Positions 1 through 6,206 of a stretch of DNA of 8,230 nucleotides are shown piece after piece. Source of the stretch: an uncultured Fusobacterium sp. GTDB taxonomy: Bacteria; Fusobacteriota; Fusobacteriia; Fusobacteriales; Fusobacteriaceae. Each line of letters opens with the position of its first letter. Positions within the stretch are counted from its first letter, which is position 1. Where the stretch lies: assembly GCA_900543175.1 (NCBI GenBank), contig UQQO01000101.1, positions 1 through 8,230 of the forward strand, read 5' to 3'. Under the pieces are notes generated by a model that saw only the letters and a program-made list of their open reading frames with translations, ran no database searches and was not told where the DNA came from. Both the position numbers and the translations under genes were made by a program.

Positions 1-146
1 AAATCATAGTTAAAAGATAGTTCATCTAAATGGTTATGAAACTGCACTATATTTCTAAAATAGTTACCACAATATCCTCTCAATCCCTCTGAGGCACTAT
101 TACTAAATTTTCTATCACTTTTCAAAATTATATCTACTTTTTTCAT
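1..146 (-). CDS. Cas6-like CRISPR RNA endonuclease, N-terminal fragment (runs off left edge)
   Basis: This is a partial gene: only the first 48 codons lie in the window and the reading frame is open to the left edge. The start is an ATG at 146 preceded by GGGGAG five bases upstream. The fragment begins with a hydrophobic beta-strand-like stretch (MKKVDIILKSDRKF), followed by a helix containing LRGYCGN (residues 22-28), then FHNH (36-39), then an F-x-Y pattern (45-47). From family knowledge, a first beta strand, then LRG[YF]xxNxF, then a hydrophobic-HNH segment is the usual opening of Cas6 proteins of the type III-like group, which have ferredoxin-like folds and cut CRISPR precursor RNA. The catalytic and C-terminal parts are not visible, and no CRISPR repeat lies in this window, so the assignment rests on N-terminal pattern recognition alone. 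An unrelated RRM-fold protein is the alternative. It is divergent from the small peptide and HEPN-like genes. Confidence 0.6.
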   Translation of the reverse strand, partial: MKKVDIILKSDRKFSNSASEGLRGYCGNYFRNIVQFHNHLDELSFNYD

Positions 147-181
147 ATTTTCTCCCCTATTATCTACTTAATTCTAATCTG

Positions 182-190
182 ATTATACCA
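182..190 (-). promoter_or_regulatory. Extended -10 promoter for the Cas6-like gene
   Basis: On the minus strand this reads TGGTATAAT, a perfect extended -10 element (TGn followed by TATAAT). Transcription would start near 175, giving a leader of about 30 nt that contains the GGGGAG ribosome binding site at 152-157. No convincing -35 hexamer is visible at the right distance, which is common for extended -10 promoters. Confidence 0.55.
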
Positions 191-291
191 TGAAAATATA
201 ATAAAAAAATAGATAATTTCTTATTATTAATCTTTCCTTCTCTCCTGAATAAAAAAGTAAATCTTCTACTATTTTTAGTAAATGGAAAATA

Positions 292-297
292 TATAAT
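292..297 (+). promoter_or_regulatory. Candidate -10 box upstream of the small peptide gene
   Basis: A consensus TATAAT lies 46 bp upstream of the 30-residue ORF, and transcription would begin near 304. The region 16-18 bp upstream holds only AT-rich sequence with no good TTGACA match, so support is the -10 box and its position. Together with the opposite-strand extended -10 at 182-190 it makes the roughly 200-bp gap between 147 and 343 a divergent promoter region. I see no further gene or hairpin in that gap. Confidence 0.4.
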
Positions 298-343
298 AGT
301 GACATAACAAAGGGAGAAAAAATCAAAAACTAGGAGGTAGACT

Positions 344-436
344 ATGAACAATACTAACAAAAAAATAATATTAGGGGTTGTAGCAATTTTAGGTGGAGTA
401 ATAGAAATATTAAGTGCAATAACTTCAGATGAGTAA
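344..436 (+). CDS. Small hydrophobic single-helix peptide, 30 aa, unknown function
   Basis: A 30-codon ORF starts at an ATG preceded by a near-perfect AGGAGGT (332-338) with a 5-nt spacer. Such a strong ribosome binding site argues that it is translated. The product has a polar, positively charged head (MNNTNKK), a hydrophobic core from about residue 8 to 27 (IILGVVAILGG, then VIEILSAIT), and an acidic tail ending DE. That is the layout of a one-pass membrane microprotein with the N-terminus inside. A single glutamate (E21) sits inside the hydrophobic stretch, and glycines at 11, 17 and 18 could promote helix packing. It is 85 bp upstream of the coiled-coil/HEPN-like gene on the same strand and may be cotranscribed with it. 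I do not recognise a family. A type I-like membrane toxin, a regulatory microprotein or a chance ORF are all possible, and the ribosome binding site makes chance less likely. Confidence 0.55.
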   Translation: MNNTNKKIILGVVAILGGVIEILSAITSDE

Positions 437-439
437 TTT

Positions 440-475
440 AGGTAATTTTTTTAAAAAAGAGGTAATATTTTTAAA
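440..475 (+). repeat. Two 16-bp direct repeats with 20-bp period
   Basis: AGGTAATTTTTTTAAA at 440-455 is repeated as AGGTAATATTTTTAAA at 460-475, with one mismatch in 16. The starts are exactly 20 bp apart, close to two helical turns, and the second copy ends two bases before a TATAAT box. This could be a tandem binding site for a regulator of the downstream gene. The AT-rich composition makes chance similarity more likely than usual. Confidence 0.4.
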
Positions 476-476
476 C

Positions 477-482
477 TATAAT
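477..482 (+). promoter_or_regulatory. Possible -10 box upstream of the HEPN-like gene
   Basis: TATAAT lies 39 bp upstream of the start codon at 522. The -35 position falls in an A-run inside the repeat pair, so the gene would need either an activator bound at the repeats or read-through from the promoter near 292. Weak support. Confidence 0.3.
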
Positions 483-521
483 TTACACATAAAAATAAAA
501 CAAACAATGGAGGAATGAAAT

Positions 522-1166
522 ATGAAATACAATTTTAATGTGAATGAATTTAATGAGGAGATGTACAATGTTTTTTCTGGTTATGTTGATGTTGAAAATG
601 AAGAGATAAAAAGATTACGTAAAGAGATAGAGTTATTGAGAATGAGAAATTCTCATTTAAAAGATGAGGTAACAAAATTAAATAGAGAGAACAAAAATTT
701 AAAGGAAAATCCTAGAAATAAAAAATACCCACTTAACTCTATAAGAGAAAGAGTGGAAAGAGAGTATGATTTTTTAAGTGAGGAAAGTAGAGAGAGTTTA
801 ATCTCTGCTGAATATATCTTTTTAAATGAAAATGAAGATATAGATTTTAGTGGAGTATATATTGGTTACATTAAACTATTTGAAATAGAGTTAAGGGGAA
901 AATTAAGCTTAAAAGAAAATTTGACTTTTGGTAGTTTGATTGAAAAATTAGAACAAGCTAGAGTTTTCAATGGTTTAATACAAGAATTAGGTAAAAATAG
1001 AGTTATTGACAATAGAAATAGAGGAGCTCATAATGGAATAATCAAAAAAATTGAGTGTGGAAGAGTAAGAAAAGTTTTAATAGAAGAGAGTTGGTTAAGA
1101 AGAGTTGTAGAGTATTTTCAAGAGGTAGATTTAAACAACGATGAAAAGAAGTTTGAAGAGTTCTAA
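522..1166 (+). CDS. Leucine-zipper coiled-coil protein with C-terminal HEPN-like domain, 214 aa
   Basis: The start is an ATG with GGAGG at 509-513, eight bases upstream. Residues 1-25 are acidic and aromatic. Residues 26-66 form a highly charged coiled coil with leucines at 32, 39, 46, 53 and 60, a perfect heptad register that predicts a parallel dimer. After a proline-containing linker, residues 75-205 are predicted to be helical. They hold SAEYIF (95-100), an FEIELRGKL helix (120-128), then DNRNRGAH (163-170) followed by a basic, then amphipathic helix. From family knowledge, R-N-x3-H within a late helix (here R165, N166, H170), preceded by an A-E-Y-aromatic helix, is the hallmark of HEPN domains. 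Many of these are metal-independent ribonucleases in toxin-antitoxin, abortive-infection and CRISPR-linked systems. A nuclease or RNA-binding role and dimerisation through the zipper are inferred. The gene is next to a Cas6-like gene and a membrane microprotein, with no obvious antitoxin partner on the same strand. Confidence 0.6.
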   Translation: MKYNFNVNEFNEEMYNVFSGYVDVENEEIKRLRKEIELLRMRNSHLKDEVTKLNRENKNLKENPRNKKYPLNSIRERVEREYDFLSEESRESLISAEYIFLNENEDIDFSGVYIGYIKLFEIELRGKLSLKENLTFGSLIEKLEQARVFNGLIQELGKNRVIDNRNRGAHNGIIKKIECGRVRKVLIEESWLRRVVEYFQEVDLNNDEKKFEEF

Positions 1167-1202
1167 AAATCAACTCTATAATTTCTTTAGTCATAAAAAG
1201 AT

Positions 1203-1233
1203 GGGAGCTGAATTTTATGTCCAGCTCCCTTTT
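1203..1233. terminator. Bidirectional rho-independent terminator
   Basis: GGGAGCTG (1203-1210) pairs perfectly with CAGCTCCC (1222-1229) across an 11-nt loop. Rightward, the stem is followed directly by TTTTAATTT. Leftward, the hairpin is followed after two bases by CTTTTT (1195-1200 on the plus strand). It sits between the convergent HEPN-like gene and the cyclophilin gene and can end transcripts from both, including the psd-to-cyclophilin operon. Confidence 0.85.
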
Positions 1234-1241
1234 AATTTAGA

Positions 1242-1883
1242 TTATTTTTTTAAATTAGGCATAGTTTGTGCTAATATTTTGTCCATTTCTTCTGTCATAT
1301 CTTTATTAGCCTCTAAGAATTTTTCAACATCTCCACTTATTTCAATAGTTTCAATAATATCCCCTTGTTGAACTTTATTTACTATCTCTTGATCTTCAGG
1401 AGCTACAACTTCACCAAAAATTGTATGTTTATAGTTTAACCAATCTGTTGGCACGTGAGTAATAAAGAATTGTGATCCGTTTGTTCCTGGTCCTGCATTA
1501 GCCATTGCTAATTTACCTGGCACATCAAATATAACCTCTTGTTTAAACTCATCACCAAATTGGTATCCTGGTCCTCCAGCACCTGTTCCTGTTGGGTCTC
1601 CTCCTTGAATCATAAAATCAGCTATTACTCTATGGAATTTAAGCCCGTCATAATATCCTCTTCTTGATAAGTGTACAAAGTTTGTAACTGTCATAGGAGC
1701 AACCTCAGGTAAAAGTCTTAGGTTAATATCTCCTTTTGATGTTTTTATTTTAGCATTTAATACTAAATTTTCCACTATTTTTCCCTCCTTAATATCTAAC
1801 TTAGCTCCTGCTCCTTTTTTAGAATGGTATAAAAACCCTCCAACTATTATAAGTAACAAGATTACTATTTTTACCATTTTCAT
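1242..1883 (-). CDS. Membrane-anchored cyclophilin-type peptidyl-prolyl cis-trans isomerase
   Basis: Catalyses cis-trans isomerisation of peptidyl-proline bonds. Numbered from the start chosen here (213 aa), an N-terminal hydrophobic segment at about residues 4-18 (IVILLLIIVGGF) has no lipobox cysteine. The protein is therefore probably held in the membrane by an uncleaved signal anchor with its domain outside the cytoplasm. The cyclophilin domain spans about 42-184. It carries the signature FHRVIADFMIQGGDP with the catalytic arginine (R85), F90 and Q93, the GSQFFITH strand, W148, and the KHTIFG histidine (H153). A charged helical tail follows at 185-213. The start is set by the ribosome binding site: GGAGGAG (1887-1893) would be part of the coding region if the ATG at 1895 were used, so 1883 or 1877 is the likely start. 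It is the last gene of the psd operon, 39 bp after the coiled-coil gene, and ends at the terminator. Confidence 0.93.
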   Translation of the reverse strand: MKMVKIVILLLIIVGGFLYHSKKGAGAKLDIKEGKIVENLVLNAKIKTSKGDINLRLLPEVAPMTVTNFVHLSRRGYYDGLKFHRVIADFMIQGGDPTGTGAGGPGYQFGDEFKQEVIFDVPGKLAMANAGPGTNGSQFFITHVPTDWLNYKHTIFGEVVAPEDQEIVNKVQQGDIIETIEISGDVEKFLEANKDMTEEMDKILAQTMPNLKK

Positions 1884-1922
1884 TTTCTCCTCCATAATTG
1901 TATCATAAATTTTTAAAAACTC

Positions 1923-2582
1923 TTAATCTTTTTTCATAACCTCATTATAAGTTTTTAACATCTCATCTTTTGAAACAGTTCCATAGATCTCATAATACCA
2001 TTCTGAATCTAATTTTTTCTTCAATAGATCTAGTTTATCTTGAACTTTAAAAATTTTACTTTCTAGCTCTCTATACTTTTCTCTTATAGGTTGAAGTTGA
2101 TATATATATTCAATCTGCTCCTCTTCCTGTATAGCATTTTTCATAAGCATAGAAACTCTTTCTTCTTCATCTAGCACCTTAGAAACTTTTTCCAAAAGAT
2201 CATATTTTGTTTTTTCCAACTCTTTTTTCTCGTACTGAAAAAATCTCTTTATTACCTCTGCTCCTGAATCTCCTTTTAATTTTTCTCTCAAAGCAACTTG
2301 AGATTCAATATACTCTTTAGAAAGATTATTTTTTATCATTATATTTTCTATATGCTCTCTTATTCCTTTAAGTTCTTCCTCTTTAAACTCTTTTATTCCC
2401 TCTCCAGTAAGTCCACCATAAAGCTTTTCATACTTCTCTATAACATCTTTTTCTAGTATCTCTGCCCCTGATAGATCTCCTATCTCTCTCAACTGCTTTA
2501 TCTTATTATCAGTTAATTTTAAAACTTGTAGTATAACCTCTACACAAAATTTTAATAAGTGATTATCTGTTGTTTTTTCCAT
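1923..2582 (-). CDS. Conserved-looking coiled-coil protein, unknown function, 219 aa
   Basis: I do not recognise a family. The product is soluble, almost wholly helical and rich in Glu, Lys and Leu. An N-terminal helix (about 1-30, HLLKFCVEVILQVLKL) precedes an Ile/Leu-rich helical middle. Long coiled-coil stretches lie at roughly 110-145 (KELEKTKYDLLEKVSKVLDEE) and 165-195 (REKYRELESKIFKVQDKLDLLKK). The tail contains SEWYYEIYG followed by a final helix. The start at 2582 is chosen over an in-frame ATG at 2684 because GGAGAG (2587-2592) lies four bases upstream, and the longer form would share about 120 bp with the methyltransferase gene. The remaining 20-bp overlap with that gene's 3' end implies translational coupling. 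There is no signal peptide or membrane segment. Its operon companions suggest a housekeeping role, but nothing in the sequence assigns one. Confidence 0.8.
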   Translation of the reverse strand: MEKTTDNHLLKFCVEVILQVLKLTDNKIKQLREIGDLSGAEILEKDVIEKYEKLYGGLTGEGIKEFKEEELKGIREHIENIMIKNNLSKEYIESQVALREKLKGDSGAEVIKRFFQYEKKELEKTKYDLLEKVSKVLDEEERVSMLMKNAIQEEEQIEYIYQLQPIREKYRELESKIFKVQDKLDLLKKKLDSEWYYEIYGTVSKDEMLKTYNEVMKKD

Positions 2583-3714
2583 CTTTCTCTCCATAATATT
2601 GGTAGTAACGACACTCAATTCCACCATTATATAATTTTCTATTTTTAGTAGCTTTCTTTCCAAAAGCTTTTTCAAACTCTTCATAAGATGTGATTATATA
2701 GTAAGACCACTTAGGAAGTCTCATTCTACAAATATCCCCTAAAAGTCCATATAATCTCTCAACTGCCTCTTTATCTAGCAATCTATCTCCATAAGGTGGG
2801 TTAGTTATTAAGCACCCTTGTCTCTCTTCCATTTCAAGATCTAAGAAGTTTTTGCACTCTAATGTTATCTCCTCTTCAACACCAGCTTTTTTAATATTTT
2901 CTCTAGCTATCTCAATAGTGTCAGCATCTATATCTGAACCAAATATTTTTACCTCTTTTTCATAGTCCTCTTGTGAAAAAGCTTCATCTCTAACCTCTAT
3001 CCAATCATTTTCTGGTATGATACTCCATCCCTCTGAAACAAAGTTTCTATTTGCCCCAGGAGCAATATTTCTAGCTATCATTGCTGCCTCTATAAGAATA
3101 GTTCCTGTTCCACACATTGGATCTACTAAAGGTCTCTCTCCACCTTTCCATCTTGAAAGTTTTACAAGAGCTGCTGCCATAGTCTCTTTTATTGGAGCCT
3201 CATTTTTTATAGCTCTATACCCTCTCTTATGAAGTCCCTCTCCACTTGTATCAATCATAACAATAAAAACATCATTATGAGCTTGAATTTTAATTGCATA
3301 ACGAGGTCCATCTTCATAAAAATACTCTTTCTTATACTTCTCTTTTAATTTTTCAACAATAGCTTTTTTAGTTATTCTTTGAATATCTGATTTAGAAAAA
3401 AGTTTTGATTTTACAGAACTTACCCAGCTAACAGGAAACTCTCCATTTTCTGGAATATAGTTTTGCCAATCTATCTTTTTTATATTTTTAAACAGTTCAT
3501 CAAATGTAAAAGCTTTAAACTCTCCCATCTTAACAAAAACTCTATCTGCACATCTCAAATGAATATTTGCTTTAGGAATATCTCTAACTGTTCCGTCAAA
3601 TTCAACTCTTCCATTAAAAGTCTTTACATTTTTAAACCCTAACTCTACACATTCATCTCTCACTATACTTTCAAGTCCCATTGTACTTGATGCTATTAAA
3701 GTTATATTTTCCAT
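2563..3714 (-). CDS. rlmL: THUMP-domain class I SAM-dependent RNA methyltransferase (RlmL/YpsC-like)
   Basis: Predicted to methylate N2 of a guanosine in 23S rRNA (G2445 in E. coli numbering, by family) using S-adenosylmethionine. Of its 383 residues, 1-155 cover the N-terminal ferredoxin-like part and THUMP RNA-binding region, ending in the family motif LHKRGYR (161-167). The Rossmann-fold domain follows, with SAM-binding motif I DPMCGTG (198-204), the acidic GSDIDADTIE (259-268) and catalytic motif IV NPPYG (305-309). The length matches the stand-alone form. In E. coli this unit is fused to RlmK, which is absent here. The ATG follows the stop codon of the permease gene with no gap, and its ribosome binding site (AAGGAG) lies inside that gene's last codons, so the two are translationally coupled. 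The family assignment is firm. The exact target nucleotide is inferred. Confidence 0.92.
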   Translation of the reverse strand: MENITLIASSTMGLESIVRDECVELGFKNVKTFNGRVEFDGTVRDIPKANIHLRCADRVFVKMGEFKAFTFDELFKNIKKIDWQNYIPENGEFPVSWVSSVKSKLFSKSDIQRITKKAIVEKLKEKYKKEYFYEDGPRYAIKIQAHNDVFIVMIDTSGEGLHKRGYRAIKNEAPIKETMAAALVKLSRWKGGERPLVDPMCGTGTILIEAAMIARNIAPGANRNFVSEGWSIIPENDWIEVRDEAFSQEDYEKEVKIFGSDIDADTIEIARENIKKAGVEEEITLECKNFLDLEMEERQGCLITNPPYGDRLLDKEAVERLYGLLGDICRMRLPKWSYYIITSYEEFEKAFGKKATKNRKLYNGGIECRYYQYYGEKDGKNNR

Positions 3715-4824
3715 TTACTCTCCTTCAAATTTGTTACTTTTTTCCTCTGCTTTTTTTAATTTTGCTAAATAAATAAGTTTAATTATTCCAAATGCTGGAA
3801 CTCCGAAAAACATTCCTACTGGTCCCATTAAACTTCCACCTATAAGTACTGCTACAACTACCCAAAAAGTACTCATTCCAACAGTTTCACTTACTATTTT
3901 TGGTCCTATTACCCAACCATCAACAGTTTGAGCTATTATCATAGCCAAAAATAGATAGAAAACTTTCATTGGCTCTGCTAATACAACTAGAAATACTGCT
4001 ATAACTCCAGCTATAAAAGAACCTATATATGGAATCATATTTCCTATCCCTATCATAATTCCACTTAAAAGGGCATAGGGAACATTACAAATTAACAGTA
4101 CTCCAAAAGTTACAGCTCCCACTATTCCTGATGTAATCATTCTACCCCAAACATAGTTTAGTAGTACTTGTCTTGAAGAGTTTAAAAACTCACTATACTC
4201 TTTTCCTTTTTCATTTCCAAAACATATTTTTAAAATATTATCTTTAAAGTTTATAAAATATCTCTTATCAATTAAGATAAAAAATGCCAAAAAGAAACCT
4301 ATAAAAAATTTACCTAGAGCTACTAGCCACCACATAATATTCATTACAACAGTAAAGCTATACTCTTGAATCTTTCCTATATTTTTCTTAAAGAGTGCTA
4401 TAATATTATTTTCAAGTTGTTTCTCTCCAATTACCAATATATTTTTCTCTTTTAAATACTCTATACATTGTGTTATTGTGCTTCCAATTTTATCTTGCAT
4501 CATTGGAAACTTGCTATATAACTCTTTAAAACTCTTTCCAAGTTCAGGCAGAACAAGTCCAATAAAACTTACTACTAAAATCACTACCAACAAAAAAGTT
4601 AAACATACTGATTTTAACCTACTTAACTTTGTTTTCTCCTCTATCTTAGTTGCCACTGGATCTAAAAATATTGTTATAAATAGAGCATAAATAACTGGTA
4701 CAAGATACCCTATATAGGTAGAATATATCTCCTTTAATGCCTCATATCTTTGAAAGAAACTTTGAATTAAAATTAAAATAATCCCTATTCCTATTATCTT
4801 AAAATAGCTTAGTTTTTTATTCAT
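3715..4824 (-). CDS. AI-2E family transporter (TqsA/PerM-like permease)
   Basis: A 369-residue integral membrane protein of the AI-2E transporter family. Hydrophobic segments are visible at about 8-24, 37-54, 71-92, 158-185, 227-247, 250-282, 287-305 and 318-352. The usual hydrophilic region lies between the third and fourth (about 95-155), probably outside the cytoplasm. Family landmarks are present: NMIPYIGSF (262-270), the IAQTVDGWVIGPKIVSETVGM stretch (297-317) and GPVGMFFGVP (334-343). Members have been linked to autoinducer-2 export or, in other branches, to sodium/proton antiport, so the substrate cannot be read from the sequence. The start is an ATG with AGGAG eight bases upstream. 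The gene begins 11 bp after the NusG domain II gene and runs directly into the methyltransferase gene. Confidence 0.9.
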   Translation of the reverse strand: MNKKLSYFKIIGIGIILILIQSFFQRYEALKEIYSTYIGYLVPVIYALFITIFLDPVATKIEEKTKLSRLKSVCLTFLLVVILVVSFIGLVLPELGKSFKELYSKFPMMQDKIGSTITQCIEYLKEKNILVIGEKQLENNIIALFKKNIGKIQEYSFTVVMNIMWWLVALGKFFIGFFLAFFILIDKRYFINFKDNILKICFGNEKGKEYSEFLNSSRQVLLNYVWGRMITSGIVGAVTFGVLLICNVPYALLSGIMIGIGNMIPYIGSFIAGVIAVFLVVLAEPMKVFYLFLAMIIAQTVDGWVIGPKIVSETVGMSTFWVVVAVLIGGSLMGPVGMFFGVPAFGIIKLIYLAKLKKAEEKSNKFEGE

Positions 4825-4835
4825 CTGTAATACTC

Positions 4836-5240
4836 CTATCTAACTATAAAGTCTATATCATCGCTGTCTGTATTATCTTTCTTATCCCCAACTATTTTTA
4901 TCAATAATCTATCAGGAACTCCTATTATAACCTCTCCTGGATCCTTTATCCATCCTTGTTTTACATTTAATTTTAAAGGTGAGTTAGAGCTTGTAACTCT
5001 TACCATATTATCTTTAAATTTAACATTTACTCCACCTATATTGGTGTCTACAAAAATATCTCTCTCCTCTTTTTGTAAAGGATATACATATTTTAATTCG
5101 CTATCTACATAGATTTCAACTTTTGAGGCTCTCTCTTGAGAAAGATTCATTATTTTTAATCCAAGCCCAGTAAAAAATATTATAAAAAAAGAATATATTA
5201 TTAAATCTCCAATTTTAAAGTACTTTCTTTTTCTCTTCAT
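4836..5240 (-). CDS. Membrane-anchored NusG domain II family protein
   Basis: A 134-residue protein with a basic N-terminus (MKRKRKYFK), one membrane-spanning segment (about 12-31, LIIYSFFIIFFTGLGLK) and an all-beta domain at about 40-117. The domain matches the stand-alone NusG domain II family: VEIYVDSEL (41-49), a central IGGVNVKF, then SPLKLNVKQGWIKDPGEVIIGVPDRLLIKI (87-116), whose GWI-x-x-PG-x-x-I-x-x-(L/V)P-x-(R/K)L pattern is characteristic. In many homologues the SPLK and IIGVP positions are cysteines (CPxK, IVCLP). Here they are serine and glycine, and the protein has no cysteine at all. Despite the name it is not the transcription factor. The function of the stand-alone form is unknown, and the anchor places the domain outside the cytoplasm. 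AGGAG lies four bases before the ATG, 12 bp after psd. Confidence 0.85.
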   Translation of the reverse strand: MKRKRKYFKIGDLIIYSFFIIFFTGLGLKIMNLSQERASKVEIYVDSELKYVYPLQKEERDIFVDTNIGGVNVKFKDNMVRVTSSNSPLKLNVKQGWIKDPGEVIIGVPDRLLIKIVGDKKDNTDSDDIDFIVR

Positions 5241-5252
5241 ACTACTCCTCTT

Positions 5253-6155
5253 TTATAAATTAGATACTCCTATTCTCTCTCCCATATAAACTTTTGTTTC
5301 TATTCCCTTTTGAGTATTTTCTAAAAGATCTTTATCTATCTGTATTTTTCCCTTTTCAAAAACTAAGATACAAGTTGATCCACCAAAATAGAAATACCCT
5401 TTCTCTTCTCCCTTATTTACAAAAGAGTTTGCCTTATAAGTTTGAGTTATTCCCCCTACCATTGTAGCTCCAACTTCAAACATTGCTATATCTCCAAATT
5501 TTTCTGTTTTTAAAATAGAATATTCTCTCTTATTTTCACAGAAAATTCTAAAATTTTGTTTTACAGCATGAGTGGATACAGAGTAATACCAACCATCTAT
5601 AAGCTTGCTTTCACTTATATTTCCATCTGCTGGGAAGTGAAATCTATGATAATCTACTGGAGCTAATCTTATAATAACAAATACTCCATCTTCATATTTT
5701 TTTGCCAAATCTTTATCTCTAAAAAACTCCTCTAAAGAGAATTTATCCCCTTTAATAAAAAATTTATCCTTATCCTTTATATTTTCATAAGCTAATATCT
5801 TTCCATCTGCTGGAGATACTAATACATCTTCTGAATAATCTATTTTTCTAGCTCCTGCTTTTAACTCTCTGTAAAAGAAATCATTAAAAGAGGTAAACTC
5901 TTCAACTTTCTTTTTAGCTTCACTAATATTTATCTCTGCTTCCTCTATAAAAGGTACAATTTTTTTACATGATTCAGGAAGTGACATCTTTCTACCATAA
6001 AACTCTGTTAAAAATTTCTTTTTAACTACAAGATTTAATGGTAATTCCCCTAATGGATTATAATATAAAAATTTAAGATATTTCTCCCCTGGAACTTTCT
6101 CTGTAAGAATCTCTCCAGTTTTTCTCTCTATATATTTTATTTTACTAAATTTCAC
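5253..6155 (-). CDS. psd: Phosphatidylserine decarboxylase proenzyme
   Basis: Converts phosphatidylserine to phosphatidylethanolamine at the membrane, the last step of PE synthesis. The 300-residue length and layout fit the clostridial-type (type 2) enzyme. VSPADGK (113-119) gives the catalytic aspartate D117 and [10 protein letters not shown] (169-178) the catalytic histidines. FGGST (257-261) is the self-cleavage site: cutting between G259 and S260 would leave a beta chain of 259 residues and an alpha chain of 41 whose N-terminal serine becomes the pyruvoyl cofactor. All autocatalytic residues are intact. The start is a GTG at 6155 with AAAGGAG ending five bases upstream, and no closer ATG fits. 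It is the first gene of the minus-strand operon and is divergent from mgsA. No phosphatidylserine synthase gene lies in the window. Confidence 0.95.
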   Translation of the reverse strand: MKFSKIKYIERKTGEILTEKVPGEKYLKFLYYNPLGELPLNLVVKKKFLTEFYGRKMSLPESCKKIVPFIEEAEINISEAKKKVEEFTSFNDFFYRELKAGARKIDYSEDVLVSPADGKILAYENIKDKDKFFIKGDKFSLEEFFRDKDLAKKYEDGVFVIIRLAPVDYHRFHFPADGNISESKLIDGWYYSVSTHAVKQNFRIFCENKREYSILKTEKFGDIAMFEVGATMVGGITQTYKANSFVNKGEEKGYFYFGGSTCILVFEKGKIQIDKDLLENTQKGIETKVYMGERIGVSNL

Positions 6156-6171
6156 TTTTTCTCCTTTTATT

Positions 6172-6199
6172 TTTATAAATTACTAGCATTTTTGTCCAA
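6172..6199 (-). promoter_or_regulatory. Promoter of the psd operon
   Basis: On the minus strand, TTGGAC (6194-6199) and TATAAA (6172-6177) are separated by 16 bp, a reasonable sigma-70-type pair. Transcription would start near 6166, leaving a leader of only about ten bases that still includes the GGAG ribosome binding site. The -35 box lies inside the palindrome at 6188-6203. Confidence 0.45.
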
Positions 6200-6203
6200 A
6201 AAT
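6188..6203. promoter_or_regulatory. 16-bp palindrome, possible operator between psd and mgsA
   Basis: ATTTTTG-TC-CAAAAAT is a perfect 7-bp inverted repeat around a two-base centre. It covers the psd -35 box and lies just upstream of the mgsA -10, so a protein bound here could control both directions. It matches no operator I can name with confidence. A hairpin role is unlikely because the loop would be only two bases. Confidence 0.4.
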
Positions 6204-6206
6204 TTA

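Noticed and set aside
160..360. 66-residue minus-strand ORF rich in Phe, Leu and Tyr
   Set aside because: It lies across the divergent promoter region, has no ribosome binding site, overlaps the small peptide gene, and its composition is what AT-rich noncoding DNA gives.
1..521. CRISPR array next to the Cas6-like gene
   Set aside because: No regularly spaced repeats of 25-40 bp are present. The only repeats here are the 16-bp pair at 440-475, with 4 bp between the copies.
1141..1371. Plus-strand 76-codon ORF across the terminator
   Set aside because: It starts inside the end of the HEPN-like gene, runs through the terminator hairpin and reads the antisense of the cyclophilin gene, with no ribosome binding site of its own.
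1884..1895. Upstream ATG of the cyclophilin gene at 1895
   Set aside because: The bases just after this ATG are the GGAGGAG ribosome binding site itself, which serves the ATG at 1883 or 1877.
1897..1905. Minus-strand TGATACAAT as an internal promoter for the cyclophilin gene
   Set aside because: Transcription would start within the ribosome binding site, and there is no -35 box. Operon read-through is the simpler explanation.
2583..2684. Longer start for the coiled-coil gene at 2684
   Set aside because: It would overlap the methyltransferase gene by about 120 bp, while GGAGAG sits at good spacing before the ATG at 2582.
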